Origin: Cucumis sativus
Taxonomy: Eukaryota > Streptophyta > Magnoliopsida > Cucurbitales > Cucurbitaceae
Direction of reading: 5' to 3'
Length of the DNA: 64,000 nucleotides
Assembly (NCBI RefSeq): GCF_000004075.3
Contig: NC_026655.2
Coordinates: 18,585,489 to 18,649,488 of the forward strand
Both the position numbers and the translations under genes were made by a program. The notes under the pieces were generated by a model. The model saw only the letters and a list, made by a program, of their open reading frames with translations, made no database searches and was not told the DNA's origin. Positions 36,209 to 47,779 of the stretch are shown piece by piece (the first letter of the stretch is position 1; each line of letters begins with the position of its first letter).

Positions 36209-36626
36209 GCACATTTTTTGTTTTACATTTCAAAAATAGTATAGTTTTTAAAAACTTATAATTTTATTTTTATTTGATCAATTTCGGCCGAGATCGACCT
36301 CAAGATTTATTCTCAAATTTAAAAAGCTCTTTGAAGGATTTATCTCGATTTCTTTCGGTCGAGTGCATCACTAAAAATTGAACTTCCTCCATCACTCCAC
36401 CAACTAATTGTTTATCGAGGGTTAGTCATTTTTAGATCAATTAATTTAAATTAAAGTTCAATCTGGGTGATGCACTCAACGAGAGACCAAAATAAATCCT
36501 TCAAAGAGTTTTTTAAATTCGGAAAGAATCTTGAGGTTGATCTCGGTCAAGATTAACCCCGATAAAAATAAATTTATAAATTTTCTAAAAATATATTTAT
36601 TTTGAAATATAAAATAAAAAATGTAC
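36209..36626. mobile_element. Foldback MITE with long terminal inverted repeats
   Basis: A 418-bp element made almost wholly of two imperfect inverted arms (about 36209-36384 and 36455-36626) around a loop of some 70 bases. The outer ends read GCACATTTTTT and, on the other strand, GTACATTTTTT. Matching inner words include TTTGAAGGATTTAT / ATAAATCCTTCAAA and GTGCATCA / TGATGCAC. TA dinucleotides flank both ends (36207-36208 and 36627-36628), compatible with a Tc1/mariner-type target duplication, though a TA in AT-rich DNA is weak evidence. No coding capacity. Confidence 0.8.
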
Positions 36627-36628
36627 TA

Positions 36629-37500
36629 ATATTGCGGGATATTATTATTATTAATGGAATCCTAAGTCTTAATATACCTGTTTCATATTGTCATGCTCTA
36701 TCATTATTATATATGTATTGTTGATTCATTATTCTTTGTTTCTGTTTTCAGCCCCAAGGTGGAGTATATATACATTGGTATTACACAATAATATGAGGAA
36801 AAATCTACCTCTTTTTATATGTGCTATTTTCGTATGAAGCTTTGTGTTTATAGGATATTTTTCATTGATATATATCTTGTTGTGCTGAAGCAAGGCTAGG
36901 CAGAGGTGTCTTGGATGTGAGCTAGATTGTAAGTAATATATCGTCAATGTTGAAGAAGTGAACTTTTGTCAAAGATATTAATGGTAGATTAATTTACATA
37001 TACTTATACGTTTGATTGTTTATTTGGTTTGATGAATGTTTATCATGAACAATTTATAGGAAAATATTCAAATATAAAAAAGAAAAAAAACTACAAATTA
37101 TACCATCTTCACATGTTAAATGTATCAAGAACTTTTGCCCTTGACATTTTATTTCTTGTAAAGAATATCTACCTTCTTGACATTTTTTTCGTATTAAGTA
37201 AAATTTATCTTTACGTTTTTACTTATCAAATTAAATTGTTCTCGACATTTTTTATCTGTTTCAATGTTCGATATTATTAAATTATGTATTCTTGGCACCG
37301 ACTTTTTTTTATCGTTTTTTAAACATTCATGATTTTGAGAAAGCGTCTAGTTTTTTTTTTAGTAGTGTGACGATGAACGTTGATAGGTTGATAAACAAAT
37401 TATATTAATTTGTTTAGTTTGGAAAATATCTTTTTGTTGGAAATTATTAAAGGATAAAGTGAAAAGAAAAGATTAGGTTTAAGTTAAATTTTTAGATAGA
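36629..37500. other. Intergenic spacer before pseudo-regulator copy 2
   Basis: AT-rich, with no gene seen. The last ~100 bases begin to align with the upstream region of copy 1 (shared TTGTTGGA and GATTAGGTTT-like words). Confidence 0.5.
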
Positions 37501-37635
37501 ACTCCTCAGCCGCGCGTCCTCCACAGTCTCCTTTCCCTCGGTAACTCCCTCAACCACAACGCCGTCTATACAATCACCACGCACCGCCGTCTTACGGCCT
37601 AATTCAGCCGCCACCGATGTTCTTGTAGTTTGCCT

Positions 37636-37913
37636 GTAAGTAGGTTTGAAATTTTATGGATGTTTAATTCTTGAATGATGAATATAATCCTGATAGATAT
37701 TTATGTTTACCCATAAAATTAGGGTATTAGATTTCAATTTTAGAGTATACTTAGGGTTGAAACAAAAATAAAAACCCTTAGGTCTAATCAAATATATAAT
37801 TAAAATTCATGAATCTGAAATCGAAGAAAACCTTAAATACCTAATCTGTAAAATAAACAAAAATATCAAAAGAACTACAGTATAGTTAATATTTATTTAT
37901 TTTCCTTTTTCAG
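37636..37913 (+). other. Likely 5' leader intron of pseudo-regulator copy 2
   Basis: A donor (CCT|GTAAGTAGG) and an acceptor (CCTTTTTCAG) bracket 278 bases upstream of the ATG. Leader words ACAACGCCGTCTAT before it and CTTCTTGAGTTCT after it are directly contiguous in the leader of copy 1 at 29740-29765. Splicing is inferred. Confidence 0.55.
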
Positions 37914-37974
37914 TACTCCACCTTCTTGAGTTCTTATATTTTAATTTCTCCGTTGAATTTAGGGTTTAAATATA

Positions 37975-39724
37975 ATGGAAGATTTTGATAATCACATTCC
38001 ATTAAAGGCCGAAGAAGATGACCAATTTCCTATTGGTTTAAAAGTGCTTGCAATTGATAACAACATTGTGTGCCTTCGTTATCTTGCTCAACTCCTTAAA
38101 AAATGTCAATATAAAGGTACCTCCAGCTTTAATTTCCCTATTATCTTTGAATTTTCCATACAATTTGAAGAACCCTAATCACCTTTTCTAATTTTCACTA
38201 TATATATATAGTAACTGCATCAACGGAAGCAGCGGAAGCAATAAGACTACTAAAGGATGGAAAACGAACATTTGATATTGTTATTACCAATGTTGTCAGA
38301 CAATACATGGATGGCTTCAAGATACTTCAAATTATTGGTGTCGAGATGGATATTCCGGTTGTTAGTGAGTATTTCTCAAAATTAATTTAACTCCTTACAT
38401 TGTTGCTCTCGATCATCTCTATCTCTGTGTATATTTAACTGTTGATTCTCATAACATTGAATTATTTCAGTGGTATCCGCTAATGAAGAATTGGACACGA
38501 TGATGAGGGGAGTTGTAGAGGGAGCTAAGGATTACTTAATAAAGCCTGTCAGGCTACAAGAATTGAGAAATATTTGGCAACACGTCTTGCGCAAAAGATT
38601 AGCTCGTAAAAGCCCAAACCGGCCTAATCTTCTTCTATTGGAAGAACAACTTGTGTTAGAAGAAGAAGAAAATCATAACATCAGTACTGCTAAAAGGGTT
38701 GCAATTAATTATCAACAAGATTATGAACAAAGTAAAGAGATTGTTAAATTAAATGATGGTAATAATGTCGCTGATGATTCTTCTTCTAAGAAGAAGAAAC
38801 GAGTAAGTTGGACAAAGGAGTTGGATGAAAAATTTATTGAAGCTTATGAACAGTTGGGAGAAAAAGGTTATCATTTTTTTTTTTTTTTGCCTTAAAAGTT
38901 TGTAAATATATGTTAAGTTTTTCTCTTCCTTTTTTTGATTGATTTGTGTTTTCTCTTTCTAGAGAGAGTGCCAAATAACATATTGAAGCTCATGAACGAT
39001 TCTAGGTTGACACGAGAGAACGTGGCAAGTCATCTTCAGGTTTGCCCTAATTTCCTACTTTTTTGACCAACCATTGTTATTCAATTTCGAATTGCAAAAC
39101 TAATGGTTATGTAATTAAATTTCAGAAACACAGAGATACATTGAAGAAGAAGAAAGCAAGTGGAGTTGGAAAATTAGGAAGCCACGGAAATTTATACGAT
39201 AGAACAAATCCAACAAAAGGATCCACACTTTACAACTCGATGAATCAAATTAACAAAGTTCCAAATTTGGGGCCTCAATTTCGAATAATAAGTAATGGGC
39301 AAGGAAATCAAAACGATAAAGCGACGTGGACGGCGGCCGGAAGTTGCTTTCCGTTGCCAGAATCCAAAGGGTTTAATTTTCCATCCAATAATTGGATTTC
39401 AAAACCATGTGATGATGATAATCATCAATACTTGGGAGAAGAATTTAATCATGCTTATTATCCTCCCTTGCAAACTAATTGCAATTTCAATTCAACCTCT
39501 CAAAATTTTGTTGGATATTATGCAATTGAAGATCATAATTATGATGGTTCAGGTACATACATATATATGTGTGTTCTTAATTCTAGTATTTTATATGATA
39601 TTTTAAATCTAATTAAATGTGTAAATAACGTTTTTCAGGACAATGTTATCAAATGCAATTTACTGCTGCAAATTCCTTGGAGAGTTCATTAATGGATGAC
39701 GAGCTCAGTGACATTTTCAAATAA
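37975..39724 (+). CDS. Type-B-like pseudo-response regulator (pseudo-receiver plus GARP), copy 2
   Basis: Paralogue of the gene at 29814, with the same six-exon structure and identical intron phases: 37975-38116, 38212-38364, 38471-38866, 38963-39039, 39126-39552 and 39639-39724, giving 426 codons. The receiver-like domain has Asn74 instead of the phospho-acceptor Asp (VITNVVRQYMDG). The acidic pocket is reduced to IDNN, so it is further from a working receiver than copy 1. The Lys is kept (YLIKPVRLQELRNIWQHV). The GARP domain lies at about residues 207-265 (VSWTKELDEKF, LTRENVASHLQKHRDTL), and the conserved C-terminus ends LSDIFK. Both promoter and 3' region resemble copy 1, so the duplication covered the whole gene. 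The best reading is a DNA-binding regulator uncoupled from phosphorelay. Confidence 0.9.
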
Positions 39725-42640
39725 GGTAACTAACAAATTTGTTATCTTTAGGAATATTAATTATCTATTGGAAAAAAAAAAGTTTGATAGACATTTTATT
39801 GATATATGATATATGCAATGTGGAAGTTTCAAACTGGAGGAGGCATTTTAGCTTGATGTTACAGAAATTTGCTTCCACTTTGAAGAATTTGATTTTTGAA
39901 GACCAAACAAAATAGAGTTCAATGTGATATATATATATATATATAAATTATGCTAATTGTATAAAAGTATTTTTGTTTACACAGGTTACATGTAATTTTA
40001 TTATTTTATTTTCCGTTAATTCTTATTCATTTTTCAAAATGAAATTTTAAATTAGTTTGTTATAAAATGAAACCTATTTAGGTCTATTCTAACAAATAGT
40101 TATTATGATATTTTACTATATTTAAAAATATTTCGAATCCAAAAAAAGCAACTGAACAAACAGTTTTGATCAAATATAAATAATTGCATGGATGATGAAC
40201 ACACAGCAACTTTGCGTTACGGTTGCGATGACTGTCTTGTATCTTTGTACAAGCAATGGAAAGGAATTTGCTGGATATGATGAGCTCTCGTGAAAGTTGG
40301 GTGTAGACTGTTGGTGAGTGCAGAATTATTTTATGTGAAAACAAGGGGCTAACATGCACTGCACACATTGATTGCAAAACTTAATTATTATAGCTTAATT
40401 TGTGATGTCAAGTGATGACGATGCCTCATTTGTTCTGTGTTTGGATTCTAATAAAAGTAAGACTTTATCCACGATGGGCTCAGTCGCATATTTGCACTCA
40501 CATCACGGCGGCCTATTGACTTGGCCTCGTTTTCTTAAAAAAAATAATTCACAACTCTAATTAATTAATATTTTAGAATAAAATATAATGTATTTTTCTA
40601 AGAATAATATAAAAGACAACTGTCACCTTGTCCTTTAACCGAAAAGACGACGCTTCCTTTTGTCATTGTTAGGTAAAAAAATGGTTTGCCTTTTTCCTTT
40701 ACAAATACAATATTCCCATATTTTAATTTTTAATGTTGTTTTTTTAGATTATTCCTATTTTTCTTTTAAATGATGTTTTTAAAGGTAGAATACTTTTACA
40801 ATATTTTAACAATTTATTTTACACTCTTTACTTTTCTGCTTCAGGATTATTTGGCTGTTGTTTAATTTCACATAGTTTTTTAAATACTTAAAATATTGTC
40901 AATTTAATTACATGCTCCTGCCCATATAATAAGGTTAAATTATAAATTAAGGTTTAGAGTTTAGAAAAAGTTAAAATTTAGCTTATATATATAATTTAAA
41001 AGATTTAGAATTTAGTTCGTTTTCATTTAATAAAATTTTGTAAATAGTTTTTGTTGTTGGATAAAACTTGTTGGAATTATTTTGCATGAGTTTTATTAAA
41101 TTAGAATAACTATATTTTAAATACAAATTATTTAATAATTAACAATAATTTGAATTACATGTACAGTTATTTAAAAATAATTATAAATATATTTTAAATT
41201 TATATATATAGGTACATAAGTTGACGTTGAAGTCGCGTACTCAATCCATAACTTCGATCACATCTCTATAGTTGACTTATCAGTAAAGTAGCGTTAATTA
41301 TCAACTGTCCATCATTGATCGAGTATAGCTTTCTTAAAAATTTTAAAAATTTTCCATAATTCTCATGACGTTAATATAGTTTTATGAATTTCAAAATTAT
41401 TATTGTTCAATTGATTTTTCAATATGAAATTAATTAACCAATTAGAGAAGAAAAAAACTTGATGACATAATTAGATACGCATTGCATATTTATTTAAATT
41501 TGTGGCGTATTAAACTCAAATACAACTTAATATAGCCTTAATAATAATAATAACAACTTACAAAATCTGTTGTATAATCCCCTTTGGAGTAAAAAAAACA
41601 AATAAATAGAGCATTGGATCAGAGAAAGGAAAGGTGGCAGATATCTAATAATTAAGCATAGATTGCAATAAAACCTACCAATTTGTCGTCTTCATAAACT
41701 CTATAATTTGGTAGGTTCCACCTCAGTTTCACTAAATACCATAATATATAATTCAGATGATCGATCATACATTTCTATAAGAAACTCTGCTTATAAATTA
41801 TTTCTTTACAATTAATTAAAAAGGTGCAGTATAAACAAATTAAAGTGCACAAAATCCATTTTTATTTCTCTTATCAAATTCCCGTCTGCAAATTTAGTTA
41901 ATTAATTAAGTGTTTGATCATGTAAAGTAAATTTGAAATGTGAAGGGTTTTGTAATAAATTTGTTTTCACCCTCAGTACTCTACAAGTTAACCATGCAAA
42001 CTTGATTTACATATATTTAACATCTTTAATTGTCAGTGATCACTTAATACACACTGTTGAAACAATAAAAAGCTCTAATACTATCAAAAATCGAGAAATC
42101 CGTATAATAAAAGCAATGAATACACATAACAAACAAATATAATATTAAGTAATATTATTACATGATTCTTAATCCTAATAAAAACAATGAATGGATAATC
42201 AAAATTGAGTTTTCTTTTTCTTGTGAAATTCACCTTACTTATTAACACAACCCGATTCAATGAACATAAAATAATATTACAAAAAAGAAAAAAATCATCT
42301 TCTTGCTTAAACAATAATTAAATCTCACACATTAGGAAGGTGTTATGAAACTCCACTCAATTATAATCTCAAACAATAAAAATAATATAATGTTTAGTTT
42401 AAAAAATAACTAAAAAGTAATTAGCTCATACCCCACATAATCAAGGAAGCAATATAAGTGATTAATCAAATTAAATAAAGACTGCATCAAACTTTTGACC
42501 TTACTCTTGTCATATCAACACGGTCTTCCAATTCCACACGCATTACTTCCTCCTTGTTTCTCAAGCTCCTACAGAAATTTCCAACCAATACCCATAACAT
42601 TATTGTTAATTATATTATGCTTATTGCCGGCTATTAGCAT
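39725..42640. other. 3' region of copy 2 and AT-rich spacer
   Basis: About 200 bases of 3' sequence shared with copy 1, a (TA)n tract near 39930-39945, then AT-rich spacer. Short open frames show no domain. No gene or intact element was recognised. Confidence 0.5.
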
Positions 42641-42648
42641 TATAAATA
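42641..42648 (+). promoter_or_regulatory. TATA box of the DUF761 gene
   Basis: TATAAATA, 120 bases before the ATG at 42768, followed by a leader rich in CAA and AAG repeats. Confidence 0.65.
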
Positions 42649-42767
42649 CCCCTAAGTTATCCCTTTCGTTTTTGTTAACGAACAAACTCCTACAACAACA
42701 ACAACCAAGAGCAAGAGCAAGAAGAAGAAGAAAAAAAAGTCAAATCAGTTGAGGAAAAAATAAAAAA

Positions 42768-43130
42768 ATGGAGGCGATTAGCTTATTGGGTCGGCTGAGG
42801 AAGGCGGTGAAGAAGATTAGATTCATGATGAATTTTAGCATTCAAAGATGGCGGTTAGCGGCGATGTTAGGCCGGACTTCGTCGAGAAATCTCCGTCTTA
42901 GCTTCACCGAACGTCCGGGATTAAAGGCTTGTTCGGAAGATATTATTATGGAAGAAGAACAGTCGGTTTCTTCTTCATCTCGTGGGCTACAAAGAACCAC
43001 CAGCTACGCTTCTGAAGATGACGTGGACTCCCGTGCGGAGGCTTTTATTGCTAATTTCTATCGCCAGCTCAGAATCGAACGCCAGGTGTCACTTGAGCTT
43101 CAATATTGCCGTGGAAATAGTTTTGATTAA
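42768..43130 (+). CDS. Small DUF761-domain protein
   Basis: Single-exon gene for 120 residues. The C-terminal third holds the DUF761 motif DVDSRAEAFIANFYRQLRIE (about residues 85-104), continuing to QVSLELQY. This short domain is found in many plant proteins, including the so-called cotton-fibre expressed family. The biochemical role is not known. The N-terminus is basic and amphipathic (LLGRLRKAVKKIRFMM), the middle is acidic and Ser-rich, and there is no signal peptide or clear membrane segment. The start is the first ATG of the transcript in frame, with AAAAATGG context. The domain match and TATA box support a real gene. Confidence 0.88.
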   Translation: MEAISLLGRLRKAVKKIRFMMNFSIQRWRLAAMLGRTSSRNLRLSFTERPGLKACSEDIIMEEEQSVSSSSRGLQRTTSYASEDDVDSRAEAFIANFYRQLRIERQVSLELQYCRGNSFD

Positions 43131-44550
43131 TCATCAATATAATCCCACCTATATATTATATTCTTCTCCAATTTGGTGAGGCAGATTCAATTCGATTAGT
43201 TCAAGAAGATTTGAATTTGAAGATGGGGTTACTGGGAATGATGATCCATTTGATGAATATTCATAATGGCTAAATTAATTAGCCTTGCATTTGGAGTAGT
43301 ATTTGAATTTCTTGTTGTGAAAATTCAATTATTGTGTGCTTTGATTAATTATCTTTTTTGGCTCTCAACAACAAGATGTCCCACTTGCTTTCATTGGATG
43401 ACAAATTGAAGGCAATAATCGGGATAATTAGGATAATTTGGTTTTGAAATTTCAAGAATTTTGTTCTATTTTTTTCTTTTTTTAGTGAAAATAATGGAAA
43501 ATACAATGATTTATTTATTCTTTATAATGTAATTACTTATTAATTGAAATTTCTCTTTCCTGTATATATTATATTGGTTGGTTCATTTGTAATGTAAATT
43601 GAATAAAGTGTCAACATCTCAATTTCTTGAAAATGCCTATAGATAAATGTCCCAATGAACCTTGTGAATAATATAACCAATCCAATATACTATGTTATGC
43701 TTTAAGAAGTCTTAATGTACATATGAAGCATTAATAATTTTTTAAACAATTAGTCTAAATCGACTTCAATTTTAGTCAGGGATATAAATTGAGATTATTT
43801 TAACTAGATATTTTGAAAAATAATATTTATTAGGCAAAAAAATAATCTATAGACATAAAATTTGAAGGTTGTATTGTATTTACCAACTTGAAAATTTCAA
43901 AATTTAAACAGATTTGAGAAATGTATTTTAAAAGCATTAAGATGGCAGAAAATCGTAAGGTTTCATATGTATATATATTATTTACATAACGCGTGTCTTT
44001 TTCTTGTAGTCTTTTTGACAAAGGATGGTATGAGTTGGAAAATATTTGTGCGTTACGCGTATTAATTATTGTTCCTTCAAATGTGAAGCTTAATGATTAA
44101 GAAAACAACATATAGCAAATGTGAATTACATTATTCTTACTAGAGGAAGAAATTTAAATAATAATAATTCTTCATACAGATTTTAGATAAATGTAATTTG
44201 TGGAATTCAAGTTTGTGTATTAGTTTATAAAATAGTTTATACACTCTCTAATATTTACTTATTTGATACTTTATCTTGAATATAAAGTAAATTTTTAAAA
44301 ATGTTTTGTTTGTTGTCAGCCCATTTGAATTTCAATTTTTTAGAATTAAAAAAAATGATATTTCAAGCCTTTAATATTTTATAAGATGGTAATTTCAGTA
44401 TTGGATGTTTTGTGAGTTTTTAAAAGTTTCAGTATCGAATTCTTTAAAGCTTTAATTTTTTCTTTAACCCAAGATATCTAAATGAATGTGAAGTTTCTGT
44501 TTAAAGAAAATTTTTATGGGCTTTAGGTGGAGATTAATCTCATTTGCTTG

Positions 44551-44690
44551 TTGGACTTAAACTTGAAGTCCATGTGTTTATTAGACTTGGACTTGAAATC
44601 CATGTGTTTATTGAATTTGAACTTGAGTCCATATATTGACTGAATTTGGACTTGTGAACTCACATGCTCGTTGGACTTGAGCTTGAGCTT
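44551..44690. repeat. Degenerate tandem repeat of TTGGACTTGAA(A/G)TCCAT units
   Basis: About five diverged units of 24-36 bases, each starting with a variant of TTGGACTTGAA and often containing a variant of TCCATGTGTTTATT. Unit length and sequence have drifted, so the array is old. Confidence 0.8.
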
Positions 44691-45008
44691 ATTATCAGTT
44701 TCTCTATTCGAGACTTGAATGTATTGAGTTAGATATGAGAAAGTTTAATTGTCAAAACTCAATCAAATTATAATTGTTGGTGAAATTTAATTAATCTAAT
44801 AATAAATTGTAGTTAATCACCAAAAAGTCCCAAAAATTCAAGAAATTATGTTTAATCGTCATTTATAAAAAGGTTTCATTTAGATAAATAATCTCATTGC
44901 AATTAATGCCAAATCATCACATTCATTCATTTCTAATTACATTACTTAATTTCAAAATGTTCAAACTAAAACAACAGAGTTGATACCTCCTGTATTTTTA
45001 AGGATATA

Positions 45009-45092
45009 TTTGGTTGAGATTTTAAGGTGTTTAATTTTATCAAAACATTGTTTGGTTGAGATTCTAAAGTGTTTAATTTTATCAAAAACATT
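45009..45092. repeat. 42-bp tandem duplication
   Basis: Two adjacent units beginning TTTGGTTGAGATT and ending ATCAAAA-CATT, with a few mismatches. Confidence 0.85.
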
Positions 45093-45576
45093 ATTTTGAA
45101 AAAAATGACAAATTAAAATAATGTATTTTTTAAAAGTTCATTTATAAAATAATCTATTTTCGAAAAATCTTTAAAAACCAAATTCACACACATATATATA
45201 AACACTTATAAAAAAATATAACCAAATATTAAGTGTTTAAATTTTAAACTCATTTTCAAAAAAATGTTCAAAAGAAAATGTGTTATTGAAAAACATTTTG
45301 TTATTAATTCAATTCAAACAGACTCTTAATTGTTTGGTCACATTTTATGCCGTAGAAAGATGAGAAGAATATAAAATAAGTGCACTCTAAGATGTACTTA
45401 AAAAATAAAATTTCGTAAGAAAAGTACTCTCACTTCAATCAACATGACTATATGTTCATATCATGGTCATCTCCCCACCTTCAAAAAAAAAAAATTTCAA
45501 AATGTCGATGGAAATACTAAACTTTGTGGGTCATATCAATTTAAACCCTATTAAATCTTGAACTTTGGGATTGTCC

Positions 45577-45867
45577 CAATTTAAACCCCAAATTAAGTTA
45601 TATCAAATTATACCATGAGATTTTATAAGTGTATCAATTTAAACTTTCAACTTTCATAAATGTACTCAAATAAAACACATATATGGAGGGTTTGTTTTTA
45701 TTTTTCTCTCTACTTATGCTTTAAGTTTTTTCTTGTTCTTTTTTTGACTCTATTGTAATTTGGGAGTTTAAATTGATAAAATTATGAAAGTTAAAAGTTT
45801 AAATTTATACACTTGTGAAAATTCATCGCCTAATTTGATATTACTATTAGTTTGAGGTTTAAATTAA
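45577..45867. mobile_element. Foldback repeat, MITE-like
   Basis: Two imperfect inverted arms (45577-45668 and 45760-45867) are separated by about 90 bases. Matching words include TTTAAAC..CAACTTTCATAA on the left and its complement TTATGAAAGTTAAAAG on the right, and ATAAGTGTAT / ATACACTTGT. No coding content. Target duplications could not be fixed because the outer boundaries are blurred by related AT-rich words. Confidence 0.65.
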
Positions 45868-46704
45868 TTTTTTTAATATATTTTATTTAAAGTGAGCAAT
45901 GGAAGAAATATTGTAGGAAATTGCTTTAAATGACAAAACTATTGAAATTACTACCGGATAAAAAAGATACTACAACGACATTTAAAATATGTCATTGTCA
46001 ACATTCATGAAATTTAATTATTTACGGTTACTGCATCGCATGTAAAAGTAGGAAATGGACGAAAAATAAGTCACAAGAAAAAGTTACAATTGAAATATAT
46101 TATAAATCATAACATTTTATTGTACAAAATATATAAACCTTGATAAATAGATGGTGTAAGATTCAAGCACAGATAGAATGGAGTTGAAACTCATACTACA
46201 AACATAGTTCATTTCTTAGAATGTTCAATTTTGAAATACGTCAATAATTAAGTTGTCTAAATTAACTAAACTTAAAGAGAGTTTAAATTTAAGTATATGC
46301 GTTCTAGAGTAGATCAAAACCCAAATAATCACATTGTATATCTTGTAATTTCAATTGCTTAAAAAATGTATGTGTGTGTTTTTTAAAACTCTGGGGGGCA
46401 TTACTGATATTTTCAATATTAATGCTTGGGTTGGACGTTCTCTCTTATCATTTTTGCAAATTGAAAATATATAAAGGTATAGCTTGAAGTAGGGATGTAC
46501 AACGGTTCATCATTATCAGCTCAAAATTCAAGAACTTAATTAGTTTTGAAGTAAAACGATTCAATTTTTATTGTGAATCAAAACATTGTATACATTCTAA
46601 TTTAACATCTTTTGATCCATGATTGAAGAATCTTCTTGTGTATAATTTGAAAAGAATTAACCAAAAAAATGAAAAACAAAAGTTATTTAATCGATTAAAT
46701 TCAC

Positions 46705-47712
46705 CTATGCGTCGTCAATATGGTATAGTTTCGATTGCTTCAAATTCGCAGTGACATTGAAATACTTCAAAGTACGAATCCATTTCTCCTGATTCTTCAA
46801 CAGATGAACGGCGATTGTCTCCGGCCAAAGCTCGTGAGTACATCCCGTCCACGGCTCCGGATAATTGTACATCGACCACTTCGCATTGAACCGATTCTTC
46901 GCACGCCGCCCCTCTCTAATCCAGTCCCCAAATACTTTGTCCTCTGGCCCTTCCAAATGCTTCTTCGGAATCTCCGATTCTCTGATCCACTCCGCCAAAT
47001 CCCATGATATCAAATATCCCATTCCCGACATGTAATGAACGAATGGATCCATACTCGGACAAGGAATTACATATCCGTAGTACAGATCTTCTCTCGGAAG
47101 TGGCCGGAGCGATTCCACCAAGCTGTTTAGTCTAATGTAAGTATCGTCGTCGGCTTTCATCACATAGTGATACGGCGGATAAGAACCCCCGCCGTCGCTG
47201 TTGTTGAAGATCTCCGGTAGACTGGAGAAGTAGGTGTAGGTTTTGCCTTTGTTCATATTCTCTTTGCAATTAAGGATAATAATGTCGTCGTACCGCATAA
47301 TTTCCAAGGCGACGAGAATTCTCTGATCCTCTTTTGTTAAATTGCAGAAGACGAATTTCACGTCGATTTTAGCGCCGGAAAAGGATTGCGTGCCGTAAAT
47401 TAAGCGGAGGAAGTGACGGCGATTGTACTGATCGGGAAGAGTGAGAATGCCGATGAGAATACGAATATCGGTGTGGTTGGAAACAGAGGAAGAATTTACA
47501 AGAGAGGAGTTAAAGGAAGTAGTGGCGGCGACGCCGGAGCATTGGCCAAATTTCAAAAGAGTGTCGAAACGAACTTCGTTAATGGAGGCTAAAACGCAGA
47601 GGAAAAGAATGAAGAAGAATGAAAGAAGAACAAAACGACGTCGGTTGGACTTGTTGGGGGATCTGGTAACGTCCATTTGAAAGAAATGTAAAGAGGGAAA
47701 TGAATTAAGCAT
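46705..47712 (-). CDS. GT31-family galactosyltransferase-like protein
   Basis: Predicted Golgi type II membrane glycosyltransferase, single exon, 335 residues from the first ATG. An equally good start is the Met at residue 13 (ATG at 47676), just before DVTRSPNKSNRRRF. A short basic N-terminus precedes one membrane anchor (about residues 27-43, VLLSFFFILFLCVLA). The catalytic domain carries RILIGILTLPDQYNRRHFLR, the metal-binding DDD in MKADDDTYIRL (188-190) and the GPEDKVFGDW segment (256-263), all typical of beta-1,3-galactosyltransferase-type GT31 enzymes. There is no galectin domain, unlike the hydroxyproline galactosyltransferases. The acceptor substrate cannot be predicted. A possible TATA box lies about 60 bases upstream. 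Confidence 0.88.
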   Translation of the reverse strand: MLNSFPSLHFFQMDVTRSPNKSNRRRFVLLSFFFILFLCVLASINEVRFDTLLKFGQCSGVAATTSFNSSLVNSSSVSNHTDIRILIGILTLPDQYNRRHFLRLIYGTQSFSGAKIDVKFVFCNLTKEDQRILVALEIMRYDDIIILNCKENMNKGKTYTYFSSLPEIFNNSDGGGSYPPYHYVMKADDDTYIRLNSLVESLRPLPREDLYYGYVIPCPSMDPFVHYMSGMGYLISWDLAEWIRESEIPKKHLEGPEDKVFGDWIREGRRAKNRFNAKWSMYNYPEPWTGCTHELWPETIAVHLLKNQEKWIRTLKYFNVTANLKQSKLYHIDDA

Positions 47713-47770
47713 TTTGGGAATTGAAGAATGTAATTATTAAGAAGAAAGAAAGAGGCGTTAGTTAATAAGA

Positions 47771-47779
47771 TATCTTATA
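47771..47779 (-). promoter_or_regulatory. Possible TATA box of the GT31 gene
   Basis: TATAAGATA on the - strand, 59 bases upstream of the first ATG and 95 bases upstream of the alternative ATG. Confidence 0.45.

Larger units (their letters stand above)
43131..46704. other. Intergenic region with repeats and a foldback element
   Basis: 3' untranslated region of the DUF761 gene, then AT-rich DNA with a degenerate TTGGACTTGAA repeat (44551-44690), a 42-bp tandem duplication (45009-45092) and a foldback repeat (45577-45867). No gene was seen. Confidence 0.55.
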
